The notes below the pieces were generated by a model. That model searched no databases and had not been told where the DNA came from. It saw only the letters and a list, made by a program, of their open reading frames with translations. Shown in pieces: positions 35,191 through 48,895 of a DNA stretch of 64,000 nt. The first letter of the stretch is position 1; the number at the start of each line of letters is the position of its first letter. The DNA lies in NCBI GenBank assembly GCA_020055645.1, contig CM034549.1:3100001-3164000 (forward strand). Direction: 5' to 3'. Made by a program: the position numbers and the translations under genes. The DNA is from Tomocerus qinae. Lineage: Eukaryota; Arthropoda; Collembola; Entomobryomorpha; Tomoceridae.

Positions 35191-38100
35191 GGCCCATCAT
35201 TCCTCTTGTCATGTGATAATAAATATTTCTGTTCTACAATTTCTGTTTATCATCTTTCACATCCTTCTCTTCCTTGTCAGGATAGCCATAATTGCAACAA
35301 TAATAAATAATCTTTCTCTTTTTATCGAAACATATCCTTTTGTGATAAGTCCTGCCAGACAAGTACCTGCACTCAATAAGGCAACATACTCTTTGTATCT
35401 AAACAGGTAGCAGTTTCGTAAATATACACTACAGTTGCAAAATGTTAACTTTATCACGTTTATTATTTGTTCATATGTGAGTAGAGTCTGCAGAGTGCGG
35501 AAACTCGTTAAGAATGAGTTTATTTAGGGACGAACGACAGGACAACGACAGCCACCACTGAAGGAGTGAGTGAATCCAATGAATTCATTAGCAAATAATA
35601 TCTCATGCCTGAAAGACACCGTTACAGCTATATATAGTGCCACATTTCGCGTATCTTGCGAATGTCAATTGAAGTTGCATGAGTTTTTGGTATGTTAGAA
35701 GAAGGTACAGTAAAGATGTGACATTTGCTGATTTAGTAGCTTCATTAGAATTGCCTTGGTCGTCTTCTGTCGTTACAGTTCACGCTCTCGTGAAAATAGC
35801 AACAATGTCATGTACTAATGGGAATGCAGATGAGGACACATACGAATAAAGTAGTTCACCGTTTGCTAGGACACTTGTTCGTACACTGAAATTATACCTT
35901 CTATTTAAATCAACAAGTGATACGAACGAATTGCTATTCCGCTCAAAGACAACACACCCACGCTAAATTGAGATGGCCAATCCTCTTTATGTCAATTGTT
36001 CTTCTGATGCAATATGAACTTGCTCCAATTTATTCACAAATAGAGCAGAACTTTTTACGTGACACGAACCCTTTATATTATTTGTACCATTACAGTCGTG
36101 TATTCACTCTAGAATATTAATAAGCAAAAAAATAATTATTTGCTTCAAATTACAAACTTTGCACTTGATGCACTATTATTACTAAGTTTGTGTTTTACTA
36201 GATATTTGGAAAAAGCCTCTGTAACTGGTACTATATGATGAGAGTGACTGCTCTGCTATGTAATAACAAGTCCATATAAGGTATATATAATTTGTAAATC
36301 AGAAACAAAGAACACAAGAGAACAGAACACAAACCACTTGACATAAAGGCTACTGGATTTAATTGTGGTCTAGACAGTTATTCTAACTAATAAATATAAA
36401 ATTGTAGTAAAAATGTCAACAAGGAAGGGAAGTTGGGGGCAGGGAAAACGAGCCAGGAGCGTCTGACTGATGGGAAGGCTCCGAGTGAAAGATGATACAC
36501 ATTAGAACTGAGCTGAACTCTCCATTGTATCCGATTAGAAAGATCCACTTGTATATACCCAATAAAAATATGCACTCTGCTCACTCACACGACCAGCAGA
36601 CAGATATAAGAACTCACGAACGGTCGACAGAATATTATGAAGAGACGTTAGGGACCTAATAGCCCAATATTTGTTCCTCACACTCGTAGTAGAGAAATAA
36701 CAGTGCACCAGCCAAAGCTGTAACTTACAAGTGGTAGAGAGAGTACTCAACTCCTTAGAAGGTGTTTGTGCACATAATAATAATATGAAAAGTACAAAAA
36801 CGGTATATAGAAAGGACGTTCGTTCTCTGTTGTGAGTTATGCATGTAATGTGGCTGTAATAATGTACAACAATCCACTCACATACTTATAATAGACATTG
36901 TTGTATTGCTTGGCTGTGAATGCAATGTGTTGACTGACTCAAGCATTATGGATACCAAAGATTTTTATGGGAAAGGAAGTAATGGTTTCAGTTGAATTTG
37001 CTTCAGTCCCGACTCTCCTACATCCACATCTATAGGCATACACATTACTATAATATTATACAGTATATATGTAGAGGTTGTTCTGTTAAAATGCTGTCAG
37101 TTAGCTGTAGGCAAGGCAAACCAAGGTAAAGCCTTTTAGATTTACATTAGTGAAGCTAAAGAGCTGTATAAATGCTATAATATGCACTAGTGCTACTTAC
37201 CCTCATGCTTATTATTGGATTCAGTCTAATATTGACTCGACTCTTTACTTGTACCTGTCTCTCTCTCTACATAGATCCAAAGAGATATGCCAGTGCATTT
37301 ACCTTACCTATACAATTTCAGATAATGATATAATGATGATAATATGAGATTTCTTTAGATACTTTGTCTTCCCTTCTATACGTGCATATAACTGCATGCA
37401 TATGCCAAACTTTAAGGGAGCATATTATGACAATATAGCTTTATGCATGGAATTATTTAATTCGAAGCAGTATAGATTTCATTTTGACATTTTGGATGTG
37501 GTGAGTGTAATTGTGGATGTTAGCCCTAGCTACAGAGTGGAGTAGAGCTGGGCTGGGAGTACATCCGTCCTCTGCTCTCCTACCTGTCTTTCTTTAGAGC
37601 GATTATTTATCAGGAGAGCCAATCAGCGCCTTCGCCCACCTCACTCACTTACCTGTCCTGCTCTTTTACTTACACACACACACAAGAGACTCGTTTACTT
37701 CACAACAGTTACCTGTTTTTATATCTACGTAGATTTTTCCATTAAAGCTATTAGCTCCCTTAGTTGGCTTTAGTGCTCCCATGCACTCTTCTCTGTCCCG
37801 ACTCATGGCATTGGCAGTAGTATTGTCAGTCGGATAAAGAAATCTCACTACCCTCACTACTCAACTGCTATGCATATAGCCAGATGGAAATATAGAGCGT
37901 GTGGAACTAGACCAGCAGAGGCTGAGACCGTTCAAATGCAGAGGATTATTACATACAGAGACAGGTGAGAACGACGAGAAGGGAATTTTGCTCCCTGCTC
38001 TGTACTCAGACTGACATTAGGAGGGAATACTGCTATAAGGCAACATTTTGTCATGATTCACTATACTCAATGAATTTTATAGCAACTAATTCAAGTTTAT

Positions 38101-41100
38101 GGGCATGGGAAAGTGTACAGAGAAATGTAGCAATGTCAAGTCGTCATTCAACCTATTTTTACATATACCTACCTACTCACATTATCATACCTATAACACC
38201 GACAACGCATATTTATTATAGAGAGGTAATAGAAGAGAGAAATGAAGCAAACTGCCTGGAGTTACAATGCTATTTGTTTTTCTTGGTGTCGATCCTGCTG
38301 GATATACATTTTGGCCGGGATGCTGGCAAAGGCATAGAAACATGAAAGGGTCTCTTTGGATATAGAGAGTGGGATCACTGATGCTGAAACTGGAAAGTGT
38401 ATTAAGAAAAGAGAATATAATAGCCTACAGACCTCTAAATTGTTACCTGTCTGCTTTTTGTATAAAATGTATGTTATTCGTTGGCTTTCCTCTCTGCGTC
38501 GGTTAGATCCGTCGGGTCGGTGACAGCAGGTGTAGCTCTTCTAACTAAGCAAGGGCACCGTCTAAAAAACTAACCCTCCGACTCTTCTACTTAAATATCT
38601 ATATAGCGTGTTCACATCGCAGTCATAGACCAAACTGGATACAATAACTATTGTACACCTCAAGTAATCAAATTCTAAAGAGATTACATAATGTTTTCTT
38701 CAGCTCAGCCAAGAAAGGCATCTACATAGTCTATCCTTACACATTATCATTGTTGTTATATGTAAGTACAATCTTTGTAGATACAAAACAAGAGTAATCC
38801 CTCACCATTTCGTTGTATACATAGTCAAGCAAACTATAAATATTATCGCTAATGTATGCGCTTACATCAAAGTAAAAATAAGCAAATAAGCTTTATTGTC
38901 GAGAGATTTCAATGCAAATCAGTTTCAGTTTGAGAGATTTTCCAAAAATGGAGACCAAATGTATCCTTCATCCTTAGGTCATAGCAGATTATTATCAAAT
39001 AACTAAAGTAAATGTAATTTTATTGTATCTATTTCTTTGGTGGGAGTTGTACCAGATTTAATCAGATACACCAAGATTATAACAATAATAATAACACACA
39101 TACTTAGCATTGGTATGACATAATAATATGGTATAATGGTCTAAGATTTCATTTAAAAACATCTTTTAGACATAGGACCAATCAACCAGCAATTACATTT
39201 ATTCATTAAAAGACAAAATATGTAATTATTTGTAAAACTATTGGTGGGTTAGCTATACCGGCTACTCAATGTTCTTTTTTAATGAGTGTACTTCTTACTG
39301 CATTACAGGATAAGTTATTGCATTTTATAGACTGTAACCTGATCGACTTCTCGAAATTTTTAGTAGGGTTATAGTAATAAAACGTATACATATAGAGTAC
39401 AAAAAATAATGAAGGAGTAGAGTTTCATGGAGTACAAATTGAGTTGCTCGCTTACATACCAGACATACCCTGTAATTGGATACTATCCATTAACAATCTA
39501 CTTTTTGTACTTAATTACGATAAGCGATAAAGATGTTAGATAAAGATACTTTCTATGTTGCTATTGAAGAACTGAACATAATATTATACAAACATTAACT
39601 CCTGCACACTAACTCTAAGATATCGAATGCTGAAACAACATTGCATTTTATATATCGATATCGGCATTGCTGTGCCTTAATTCATTCACCCCATTCATTG
39701 CTACATGCTTATGTACTACACTTTATTATAACATTTACATGCGTGGATCCTTTTTAGCAATTAATTTCATTAATCCAATTTATTGAGCGATGCGATTATG
39801 TGAGACAGATGTGGAGCTGAGGAAGTTGTTTGCACAATTTGCATTTGCTTGCATTTGCACTAGTTGCATTGTTTAAAATGTGAGAGAGAAAATAAAAAAT
39901 TCGCAATTCGCATACAGTTATGGAAGCATTCGTTTGTAGAAGGAGTTATACTTTAATGTGCAAAAAAATTGCCTCGGGTTGGAAACTCAAATGAGAGCAA
40001 ACTGTACTAATTCTCCAGAATTGTAGCTGTATAAATACTTTTACAAATGGAAGCGAATAAAAATAGGTTACTGTCTCAGTTTCAGAACATTCAAACAAGT
40101 CACTTATGGTCTGCGTTTTACTTTAGATATGAAGAACGTATCTAAGCATTTAGAAACTTATTATGATAAGAATTTTTGACTACACGCTAGTAGATAGGAA
40201 TGTACATGCAAACTAGTATAAGAATACATTGTCGGCAGTTCGTAGTATTACGTATCATAAAATCTATTCATTTTAACCATTTAGTGTCACGGATGATGGG
40301 GAAGGAGGAATTCATTGCGTGCTGTTGGATTGTTGGACACGCCATGAAATAGTTTTACATATACCTACATCTAATACATTATTGGGATGATAATGCGCAG
40401 ATACGTATCTGTATAATATGTAAATAGTCACATAGACTGAACAATAGCGAAAGGGCAAGTTTATTCAGATAGGGTAAGGGAGATTAATTTATGAAAAATA
40501 TTTATTTAAAGTGCTTATGCATCAAGTTGGCTTCTGGCTTCCAGTTTTTGAGTTCCATCCACGTCCGGCTGTTAAGGGTTGGTTAGAATAGAACCATTCG
40601 AGGTTGAGTGAGCTGGGCATAGGGCGGTCAGATTCCAGATAAGAACTCATTCATGCAAAAATTGTTCGACGTACGCACGGCAGATACCATTTCCGATTTC
40701 AATCTCCCTTTATACTTCCAAGTTTTTATTTCCCTTCATGTATTTCACTGGAATCCATATGCTTAAAGCAACATGCAATTGCAGCACTAAATTATTACTG
40801 CCCTTCAGTGGTCCTAATTTATGTAGGTTAGAGTATATAGTAATGGGTTCTAGTAGTAGTAATATCTCGGCAATAAAATGATTTTTGAGATCGCTCACCA
40901 TCACATCTACAAACACATCACATCACAATGTAATCAGACACCCACTACTACAACGTAACAATCATTACTCATGCATATAATATGACAATGCATTTATCAT
41001 TTATATTTACATTTTATATTTACTATGTACATTTTATGTATATGTTATCTATATAATATCATCACAGAACCGGGTAGGGCTCGAGAAACCAATCGTTAAT

Positions 41101-42553
41101 CGCTTGCTTATAATAACAAATAATATTTCGACTGCAATGCAAGGTCACAGACACATAACACAATTTTATGAAAGAAATATAAGGCCAATTTCGAACAGTA
41201 CAAGTTCTATGCAATTTCATGGTAAATTTCAATCTCAATACTAAAATTACAAATGCAAACTCATCTGTCTACTAAGCCTAATTTCATAGATTTTGCATAT
41301 AACATAGAACCAATAACCTCTAACTTTAACTAACCGAGAGGTAAATTCTAGTTGATACCAAAAAGATGAGACAGAGACAACAGAGAAAGTTAAAATTATA
41401 TTTTCCCTCGATGATGGAATTAGAAATAGAAACTTTCACAATGCCAAATGGCATTTATTTCATTTTTCAGGAAATATTTCTTGAAAAGTGAAATATTTGA
41501 AATATTTCGCGAAAAATGAAATAAATGAAATTTTTGAAATAAATGAAATAAATTAAACGCGCATGTGTATAGACATGCGCAGTTAATTTATTTCACTTGA
41601 AATAAATTGAAATAAATTGAAATAAATGCCATGTACCCTATTTATTTCATTTATTTCAAATATTTCATTTTTCAAGGAAAGCACAAGTGAAATATTTCGC
41701 GAAATATTTCAAAAATTTCACCTATTTATTTCAAGCGAAATATTTCAAGTGCCATGTCTTGGAAGCCTACATGTTGCGAACCAAACGCGTCCCATAGCTT
41801 AAAAGTTACAATTGGAATAAGTTTGTGCGAATTTCTCCTATTGTTGCGAATTTTAAAAAAATTTAAACATTTTAATAAATAAATTATGTAGCACCAAAAT
41901 CAAATACACTGTTAAATAGAAAAAAAATATTATAGTACTGACTTCTCATTGATATCTTGTAATTTTGGTGAGCAATAATTTTTTAATGATTAATGAAGAT
42001 TTAATATAAAATATTATGCATATGACTGTCAATATCAAACATTCAACATATAAATCAAACTGCTAAAATCGTCATCGGTACATTGTCTCATTCTAATTAT
42101 TAACATAACATAAACATAACCTACTAGTAAGCTGACAACTTAATAGTATTTTAAGTCTACGTCTAATTAAGGGCTACGTCTAATGCATTTTTCATTTTCA
42201 ATGAACAAGTAGCCTAAATTCGACCTTTTAACTATTGATGAAAACAACCGCGGTAATCAGACAACGACGTATATGACATTGACCTTTTTCGTCGACTTTT
42301 TAGAAATTCAAAAACATGTAAGTCAACTTATATATTGACTCTTTTTGACATTTTACAAATGTGTAGTATTTATGCTAGCAATTGCGAAAGGGGAAAAATA
42401 TAGAACCTGTTAAAACTACAAATATACCGAAATGATTCTATGCCGTTTGCGTGCGAATCTCCAGATGTAAATTTTAAATATATTTATCATCATTTTTGTA
42501 AAGTGAGCTTATATAAAAGTTTCATTGTGTCTATTTAGCACCATCTGCCGTCG
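35191..42553. other. Gene-poor 7-kb region
   Basis: No coding exon could be supported on either strand. It lies upstream of NKAIN (minus) and upstream of VHL (plus), so it may hold 5' untranslated exons and enhancers, but I see no diagnostic motifs. A CA microsatellite is at 37673-37684 and an inverted-repeat element is at 41450-41755. Confidence 0.5.
41450..41755. mobile_element. Inverted-repeat element built from GAAATA/TATTTC motifs
   Basis: The ends TGGCATTTATTTCA and TGAAATATTTC...GTGCCA are inverted. The interior is almost entirely ATTTATTTCA, GAAATATTTC and complements, around a stem GCGCATGT-GTATA-GACATGCGC. It can fold as one long hairpin. No coding content. Confidence 0.7.
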
Positions 42554-43296
42554 ATGGAACACTGGGAAATATTTCGAATGTATGAACCAGATAATGACGA
42601 CAAGAAAAAAAGGGCCGAGCTGCCTGTAGCAGCGGCACAGCCATTACGTTCCAGAAACAGCAATCGAAACGCTTATATCCGGTTTCTAAACACAACAAAT
42701 AGGCGAGTTGATGTCATTTGGATTAATTATGAGGGAGTTCGTGTCAAATATAAGGTAAAAACATTCTTCTAAATTTATGCTTTTTTGAATTAAAAGCTCT
42801 ACGTCTAATTTGACTCATAGACGCTGGAACCGAATGAGCATTTTGATGTAACATCGTTTGTTAATCACCCATGGATATTCCGGGATGCAGAAACTCACAC
42901 AAAATTAGTCGTCAGCTCCAACTCGAGAGAAGTTTTCGACTGCCCTGAGGTATGTCATTACTTCAGCAAAGAATATCAAATACCTAATAATAAGCATTCA
43001 TATCAACTGTTTTATATAAAAGTAATTAGCCTTAAACCATAAGAAACGTTATTATTGTATGTAAACTAAACACCAGATTGAATTTGTAGCCAGTGTACGT
43101 GAAGCTCCGAGAGGGCCTGGTAAAGCCAACAAGATCTATTGTGACCATAACACTGCCGCTTTTTCCTCTCAGAGAACTTGCTCTACAATGCATTCAACGG
43201 TCAATAGGCAATCCAGCAGATATTTACAAACTGGAAATTCCAGCGTCGTTGCAAAAGGAGCTCCATAATCGCTGTGAAGTTAAGCCTAGATCATGA
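42554..43296 (+). CDS. VHL: Von Hippel-Lindau tumour suppressor homolog
   Basis: Exons 42554-42754, 42821-42949 and 43090-43296, all phase 0, giving 178 residues. The beta domain runs from [20 protein letters not shown] to about residue 130. The hydroxyproline-HIF contacts of human VHL (Y98, S111, H115, W117) are kept as Y66, S79, H83 and W85 in KYKTLEPNEH...[12 protein letters not shown]. The alpha domain [15 protein letters not shown]...[14 protein letters not shown] aligns with the elongin-C-binding helix. The BC-box Cys (human C162) is Ala141 here, with a Cys three residues later. VHL is the substrate receptor of a cullin-2 ubiquitin ligase that removes HIF-alpha in normal oxygen. AATAAA at 43332-43337 is a likely poly(A) signal. 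Confidence 0.93.
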
Positions 43297-44915
43297 TCTC
43301 GCTCAAGACATCCAACACAAGTGGTACTAAGAATAAAATAACCGGTAACACATCATATATTTGAATGCTTATAGAAAGAGGGAACGGGAGAAGTATAATC
43401 CCCTTATTCTTAGTAAAGTATATGCCGAAAATATTTCACAGCTAATACTTATTATCTGTAGAATATAAAATTGCAAAAAATGAAAGTTAATATTTCATGA
43501 TACAATTAATTATTGTTTGAGGTATTTTAACTGACTTTTACAAATGTCTATAAAATACTGGGAATATCTGAGTTTGACCATCTTTGACTTTTGACTAAAT
43601 CAAAATCCCCAGAAAGTTTACTTGAAGAAAGAGATTATGTTACAATGTTCAAGCTTCTAAATGTGGCTTCCAATCCAAATAATTGTATTCCTCTGTTAGC
43701 AACTATATAATTATAATATATATAACTGTACTATATAAAGTACTAACTTTGATTTTGTTCAAAGGAAAATAGGCATTGAAAAACTAATCGTGATTGTAAC
43801 TGTTGTTAAATAGTATATCATAAAACGCATAAAGTTTTAGTCAAAGATAGCCTGCTACTAAAACTGACCATAGCTAAAATCGAAATGTTTCCAACATTAC
43901 AGACAGAATGTTTGTATAAAACGTTCCTTACAGATTAAATATACATCTCAGCAGTCCGGACTGTATGTCGTCTTACAATGCTGTTGTCTGTTACAGGGTT
44001 TATAATAACATTTGTCGACTAATGGATTGTGCAGTGCTTTAGTAGAAAAGAACTTAACAAATATGTAATTTTGAATGGGAATGTAAAGATAACTATTATA
44101 GTACATGATTATTTAGTTTAGAAGTTAGAACTATGTAAAACAAGGCAAAAATTTCTACTTTTTCTGCCGTGCTTGCTTAAATGGTGTTTCATGTGAAATT
44201 GTAACAAACTGACCGATGGTAATATTGCTAGTCGGATTCTTATAACCAAATAATGAATATTGCTTATTAGCCAATATTATAATTATAATCTATTAATCTA
44301 TAAAATGCAGTACAATCACAATCTAAATATTTCCCAGATAAAAAAGAAAATGCAGACCTCAAAGACTCATCACGATAATATTCCTCACAGTTTCATTGAG
44401 GAGGGTCACATGGGCTTAGTGTAGAAAATGAATATTAAGTGTAGATGTTTTCGTGAGAATTTATTTTCTAATCAATCTTTGATGTAAATTGTCAACTCCG
44501 TATTATTAGTTAAGGAATTAATGTAAACCTAAATTGTCCTTGTAATTGTGGTGTGGATCGTAGATCAAAATGGTGTTGTGAAATCAAATTCTTGTAAAGT
44601 GTTAAATATTTCCGGTTGTTTGCTGAATTGTAATATCACTATGAATATAATACCGATAGCTGACAGAAACGCGTTCAGTGTTCAAATGCGGTCATCATAA
44701 TATTATATTATTATCATGTTTTATTATCTTACTCAAACTTCGGTTTACTAGTTGTTTCCAAATCACTTGTTAAGTAATGCTACAAAAAAACTATACTATC
44801 CATAGTTATAGATGTACGGTTATACCTTTTATTTTAACTAAATAGCTTACATTGTTCGCATGACTGTAATGTATGTAATGCATACATCTTACACACTAAA
44901 TGAGTTCATCAGTTT
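43297..44915. other. Convergent 3' region of VHL and DYNC2I2
   Basis: No supportable ORF. AATAAA on the minus strand at 44828-44833 is a candidate poly(A) signal of DYNC2I2. Confidence 0.5.
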
Positions 44916-47738
44916 TTAATCGGGTGGAAACTCCCCAGTGAGAACCTCTTGGTCAGCTGGATGGCCTAAATCGATCAATAATTCCATTTCTTTGGTTTCA
45001 TGGGAACTTAAAGATTGTGGCAATTTCCAAATGTGAAGGAATCCTTTTGAGTCACACGCCGCAATGACTCCAACGCTTAAATGAGAAATTATAAAATATT
45101 TAAGGGGAAATTGGATAGAAGACTTGCTTACCACTATTTGCTTGACACTCGTACAAGCACACTTTCAAGTACATGCTATAATGTACTATAATGTAATAAA
45201 TGTAATATAATAGCAATGGTATGTACAATCATAGAAGGGTACACTATAACTTTCGTCGACTATTGTGTCTACTTGATGTATGTATTTTATCGACTAAACT
45301 TTTTTCGATGTATTATTCTTATATACGGATTGTATAGTCACAAATACATTTACTATTACTATTGTGCAGATTTGAATGTACTATGATATAACTGTTAAAT
45401 AAAAATGTACTTACTCTGTGCAGTTGAACGAAATCCTCATTAGCAAATCATCGTGTTCGATTACCAAAGAAGGTTTTTTCCTGTCTAGACTTAGATCAAC
45501 TATTGCTATTTTGTTATTATCTATTGCAGCAAACATCATCGGACGCTTTGACCATTTTACATCTGTAGTGCCGCTAAGAAACAACTCTGTTGTAGGTTTC
45601 ATGGGCTTTCGATCAACAAAACATTTCACTACTTAAACATTGGACTGATGTAATAGACGGATCATTATTTTAGTCGGCACTACCTGCAACAAATTCTGCA
45701 ATATAACATTTCCATCCATTGTTGCTGCTAGAAAAAGATTTCTATGATAGGGAGAGCAATCGACACTGGAGACCAGACTTTGGTGCTTACTGACGCATAA
45801 AGACCCAGGTTCAAAAACGCTTTGGCTGTCTCCTTGGCCGCTTAAGATGGGATTGCTCCCATCACTGTCATCTGTAAAGCCAAATTACGAAGGATAAAGT
45901 ATTGGAACAAAGAAATCTATAGGTCAAGCATTTTTATTCATATTCTTACTTATTTGAACTTCGCTGAGAAGATTCCCCTGGAAGATGTACCCTCCAAAAG
46001 TAGCAAACACAAAAGCCGTTGGATCGTCCTTACAGGTACTTAAATCATTTATTCCAATTTCTTGCATCCCAGTTGCTGTTCGATTACCAACTCCGAAATT
46101 CTCAGGTAGCGTCTCGGCCCAGACGACGAACTTTTTCTCAAGCAGCAATTGATTATTAGCTTTATTAACGGACCACAAGCAAATGAATCCGTCTTTCCCG
46201 GCAGAAAGAATGCAGTAATTGGAAGCGTTCCTGTTCTTCTTAATTATATCTTTACACTGAGACGCTGTCAAAGCGATCCAAGTGATAGAGACAACTTTCA
46301 GGCTGTGGCCCGAACCTTCGGAGACATAAATTTCGTTAGCAGTCCGACTATTTTCAGACGAAATCTGTTTTGCATGTTCATGGTCCCCTGATGAAGGATC
46401 AGCTTCTGTTGCTGTAGCTTTAATTCGGTCTGCAGCAAATAAATCGATCAAAGCAATCTCCCCTGAATGCAATCCACAAGCCAGAATAGTGGAGTCTGTT
46501 GGGTGAAAATCCAATGCAGATGCACAACTAGTCAAGATGATTTCACTGTGTGGAACTTTCTCGTTCAATGTACGGTTGATATTCCAAATAGAAATAGGAG
46601 TGCTGTGAGTACACCAACCATTATGTTCCCGAACGCCGTACCCAACGGCTATCTGACTTCCCGTTTTGCTCCAAGCAATACATGTTCCTTCAAACTGAAA
46701 TTAAGATTAGATTACACGTTGTAGCCAAAGTGGTGTTTAAATGAAAACAGCATTTGCATTAATTGTAAACTTAACGGTGAAAATCTTATATCGAGTTAAT
46801 AGTCGACAGTCGATAAGAGAAAGTACACTCGTCGAGTATTAAACTTTTACACAAGATTGATAACAATGATCTTTCTTATGCCAAATCAATTAAAACAGCG
46901 GGATGAAGAAACATATCAAACTGCACGGCTATTTCTTTCTCCCAACAAATGCTGACGAAGAATAGGAATCGCAACAAATAAATTTCTCTTCTCTATATTA
47001 ATATAATTTAATGTCTTAAACATAAAATATATGGCGGATTCTACTACTACAATGAGCAATATAATTTAACCACTACCCCAAATTACTTGGCATGGGGATC
47101 AAATTACTGTGGTAAAATGGTTACCTCAGGGGGAGCATTTGAATTACGTAGAGTATGGAGTTTGATCGCCTCGGCATCCCCAATGTTCTTTAAGTCACTG
47201 TTATTGTAATCACTGAATATTTTTGAACAGAAAGCGTCCTCGTTTTCTTTCAAGTATTCACATAAAGGGTCGGTGACTTTGGAAAAGAAAGCGTACAGAG
47301 AAGGTGGATATGGTTCACCAGCTTTCATTGGGGCAGGAATCTGCAAATCTGTGTCCTCGACAGTCTGAACCTGAAAATTAGTAACCATATTGTATAAACG
47401 TCAGTGAACGTACCTATAATTGACAATATGTACACCTTTAATAATATAATAAATGTATGAGGAGCAATTTAATATTATATGCATTACTTCAACGGACTTA
47501 GATGTACTAGATTGAGACGACTTTTCTTCTTGGATGACCTCTTCAGTTTGACAGCCATGGCTTGACTTTTCCCTGGAAAATATTGACAATTGAAACAAAC
47601 GACTTACTTCATTCATGTAGAACCTGTAGAAGAAAAATTCAATAAAATAATATTATGAGCATAAACTCACTGCGTTCCCTTCCAACTCGAGAGAAATCCT
47701 TGGGGTGAAGAATGCCATTCGGAGAAATTCGAATCCAT
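44916..47738 (-). CDS. DYNC2I2: Dynein-2 intermediate chain 2 (WDR34), WD-repeat protein
   Basis: Exons 47738-47671, 47623-47488, 47370-47125, 46694-45950, 45871-45684, 45605-45415 and 45075-44916. Phases agree, giving 577 residues. The N-terminal part carries two QT motifs, GCQTEE (about 47-52) and VQTVED (about 69-74), at the place where human WDR34 has CQT/VQT sites for dynein light chain LC8. The rest is a WD propeller: FEGTCIAWSKTGSQIAVGYG, LDFHPTDSTILACGLHSGEI, ILSAGKDGFICLWSV, HRNLFLAATMDGNVILQNLL, DVKWSKRPMMFAAIDNNKIA and GVIAACDSKGFLHIWKLP. Dynein-2 drives retrograde intraflagellar transport, so this predicts cilia. The acceptor at 45605 was chosen because it alone keeps frame and alignment. 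A possible 36-base intron within 47572-47607 was left unspliced. Confidence 0.88.
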
Positions 47739-48098
47739 GTCTTCTGAGCACTTGAATAAAACTTGATATTTTTATCAGGGTGTCTTCTATTAGGTGTCTT
47801 CAATTCTACAGTAGAGAATGCCGTCAAATTCGTCAATTATTGCTCCAAAAACAATGGGCTCAGGCATGGATATGAACAAGCTATAGTCTGGGGTCGGAGT
47901 CGGAATTTAGCACCTCACTCCATTTTCCCCTCAACAACCTCTTCGCATAAATTGGCACACCAAAGTATGATAATACACCGAATTGATGCCTTTGGTACCT
48001 ACATTGTACAGTTTTATGCTAAGAGGAAGAAGAGGGAGTTTAAAGCCCAGGTGCATGGAAACGAAAATGATTTCTCGACTATCATTTGCCAGTAACTT

Positions 48099-48639
48099 TT
48101 TTTTGGAAATTCCCTAAGGATCTGAGACCACTGGTCCTACACCCATGCAATAATTTTTAAAAAATTTTTCGAAACTTATTCTTCGGTAGTTATGTTGAAA
48201 ATTCCACATTTTGGGTTTTGACTTGAAGATATAAATTCGCAATATAATAATGCACAAAAAAACACACATTTTTCGGTTTCAAACGATGATATCTTCAAGT
48301 CGAAGACCAAGATGTGGAATTTTCAATATAACTACCAAAGTGATTTGAATGTTTCCAGGGCTCCGCCCTCAGGGACAAAGTGACGACATGCTCCAGAAAA
48401 CTGGTTTCCCCCAACCAGTTCTCCGAATCGAAATCGGGGGTAAAGTGGTTGGAAAGAACTGGTTTGGGGAAACCAGTTTTCTGGAGCATGTCGTCACCTT
48501 GCCCCTGAGAGGCGTAGCCATGGGACCAATCAAAGCATCTTGATAACTACTATAGAATAAGTTTCGAAGAATTTTAAAAAAATTATTGCATAAGTTTAGG
48601 ACCAGTGGGCTCAGATCCTTAGGGAATTTCCAAAAAAAA
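48099..48639. mobile_element. Foldback element with a smaller hairpin in its left arm
   Basis: TTTGGAAATTCCCTAAGGAT at the left is matched by its complement ending at 48639. Pairing resumes through CGACATGCTCCAGAAAACTG (48384 onward) and its complement around 48470-48496, with the centre near 48430. Between about 48187 and 48346 the left arm has an extra hairpin (TAGTTATGTTGAAAATTCCA and complement) that the right arm lacks, which looks like an insertion. No coding content. Confidence 0.75.
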
Positions 48640-48871
48640 GTACGAATTTTTCCGATTCCCATTTACCCTCTATGATAATTTTTACTGGTTACCCAGCAAC
48701 ATCCCCATTTGTGGCAAAAACAATCTGAGTCTTTCGAAACATGCACCATTGCCTTAAATTAAAATTAGCTAGTAGCTAAGGTGATTTTCAAAAATTTGAC
48801 TCCGACTCCTGATTCTCTTACCCGCGGCACATCCCTATGGGGAATTAAAAATGAAAAGTGGGTGGGAAAAG

Positions 48872-48895
48872 CTCGCCAATGACGTCATTGGCGAG
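48872..48895. promoter_or_regulatory. 24-base perfect palindrome centred on a CRE (TGACGTCA)
   Basis: CTCGCC, AATGACGTCATT and GGCGAG form a perfect dyad. TGACGTCA is the consensus site of CREB/ATF bZIP proteins. It lies about 1.1 kb upstream of DYNC2I2 and 1.7 kb upstream of the UBTF-like gene. It may be functional or only the tip of a small foldback repeat; flanking TCCCTATGGGGAATTA and ATAGAGATCCCC pair weakly. Confidence 0.5.

Noticed and set aside
37965-38345. 126-codon ORF in the gene-poor region
   Set aside because: No domain, no splice partners and composition like the surrounding non-coding DNA.
45606-45665. Upstream acceptors for the sixth DYNC2I2 exon (after TTTAAG, TAGTAG-like or CATCAG)
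   Set aside because: All give stops or wrong phase after the phase-0 donor at 45683; the acceptor before 45605 keeps frame and matches the length of human WDR34.
47572-47607. Possible 36-base intron in DYNC2I2 (GTAAGT...TTCCAG)
   Set aside because: Much shorter than the other introns here, and reading through keeps frame; left unspliced but not excluded.
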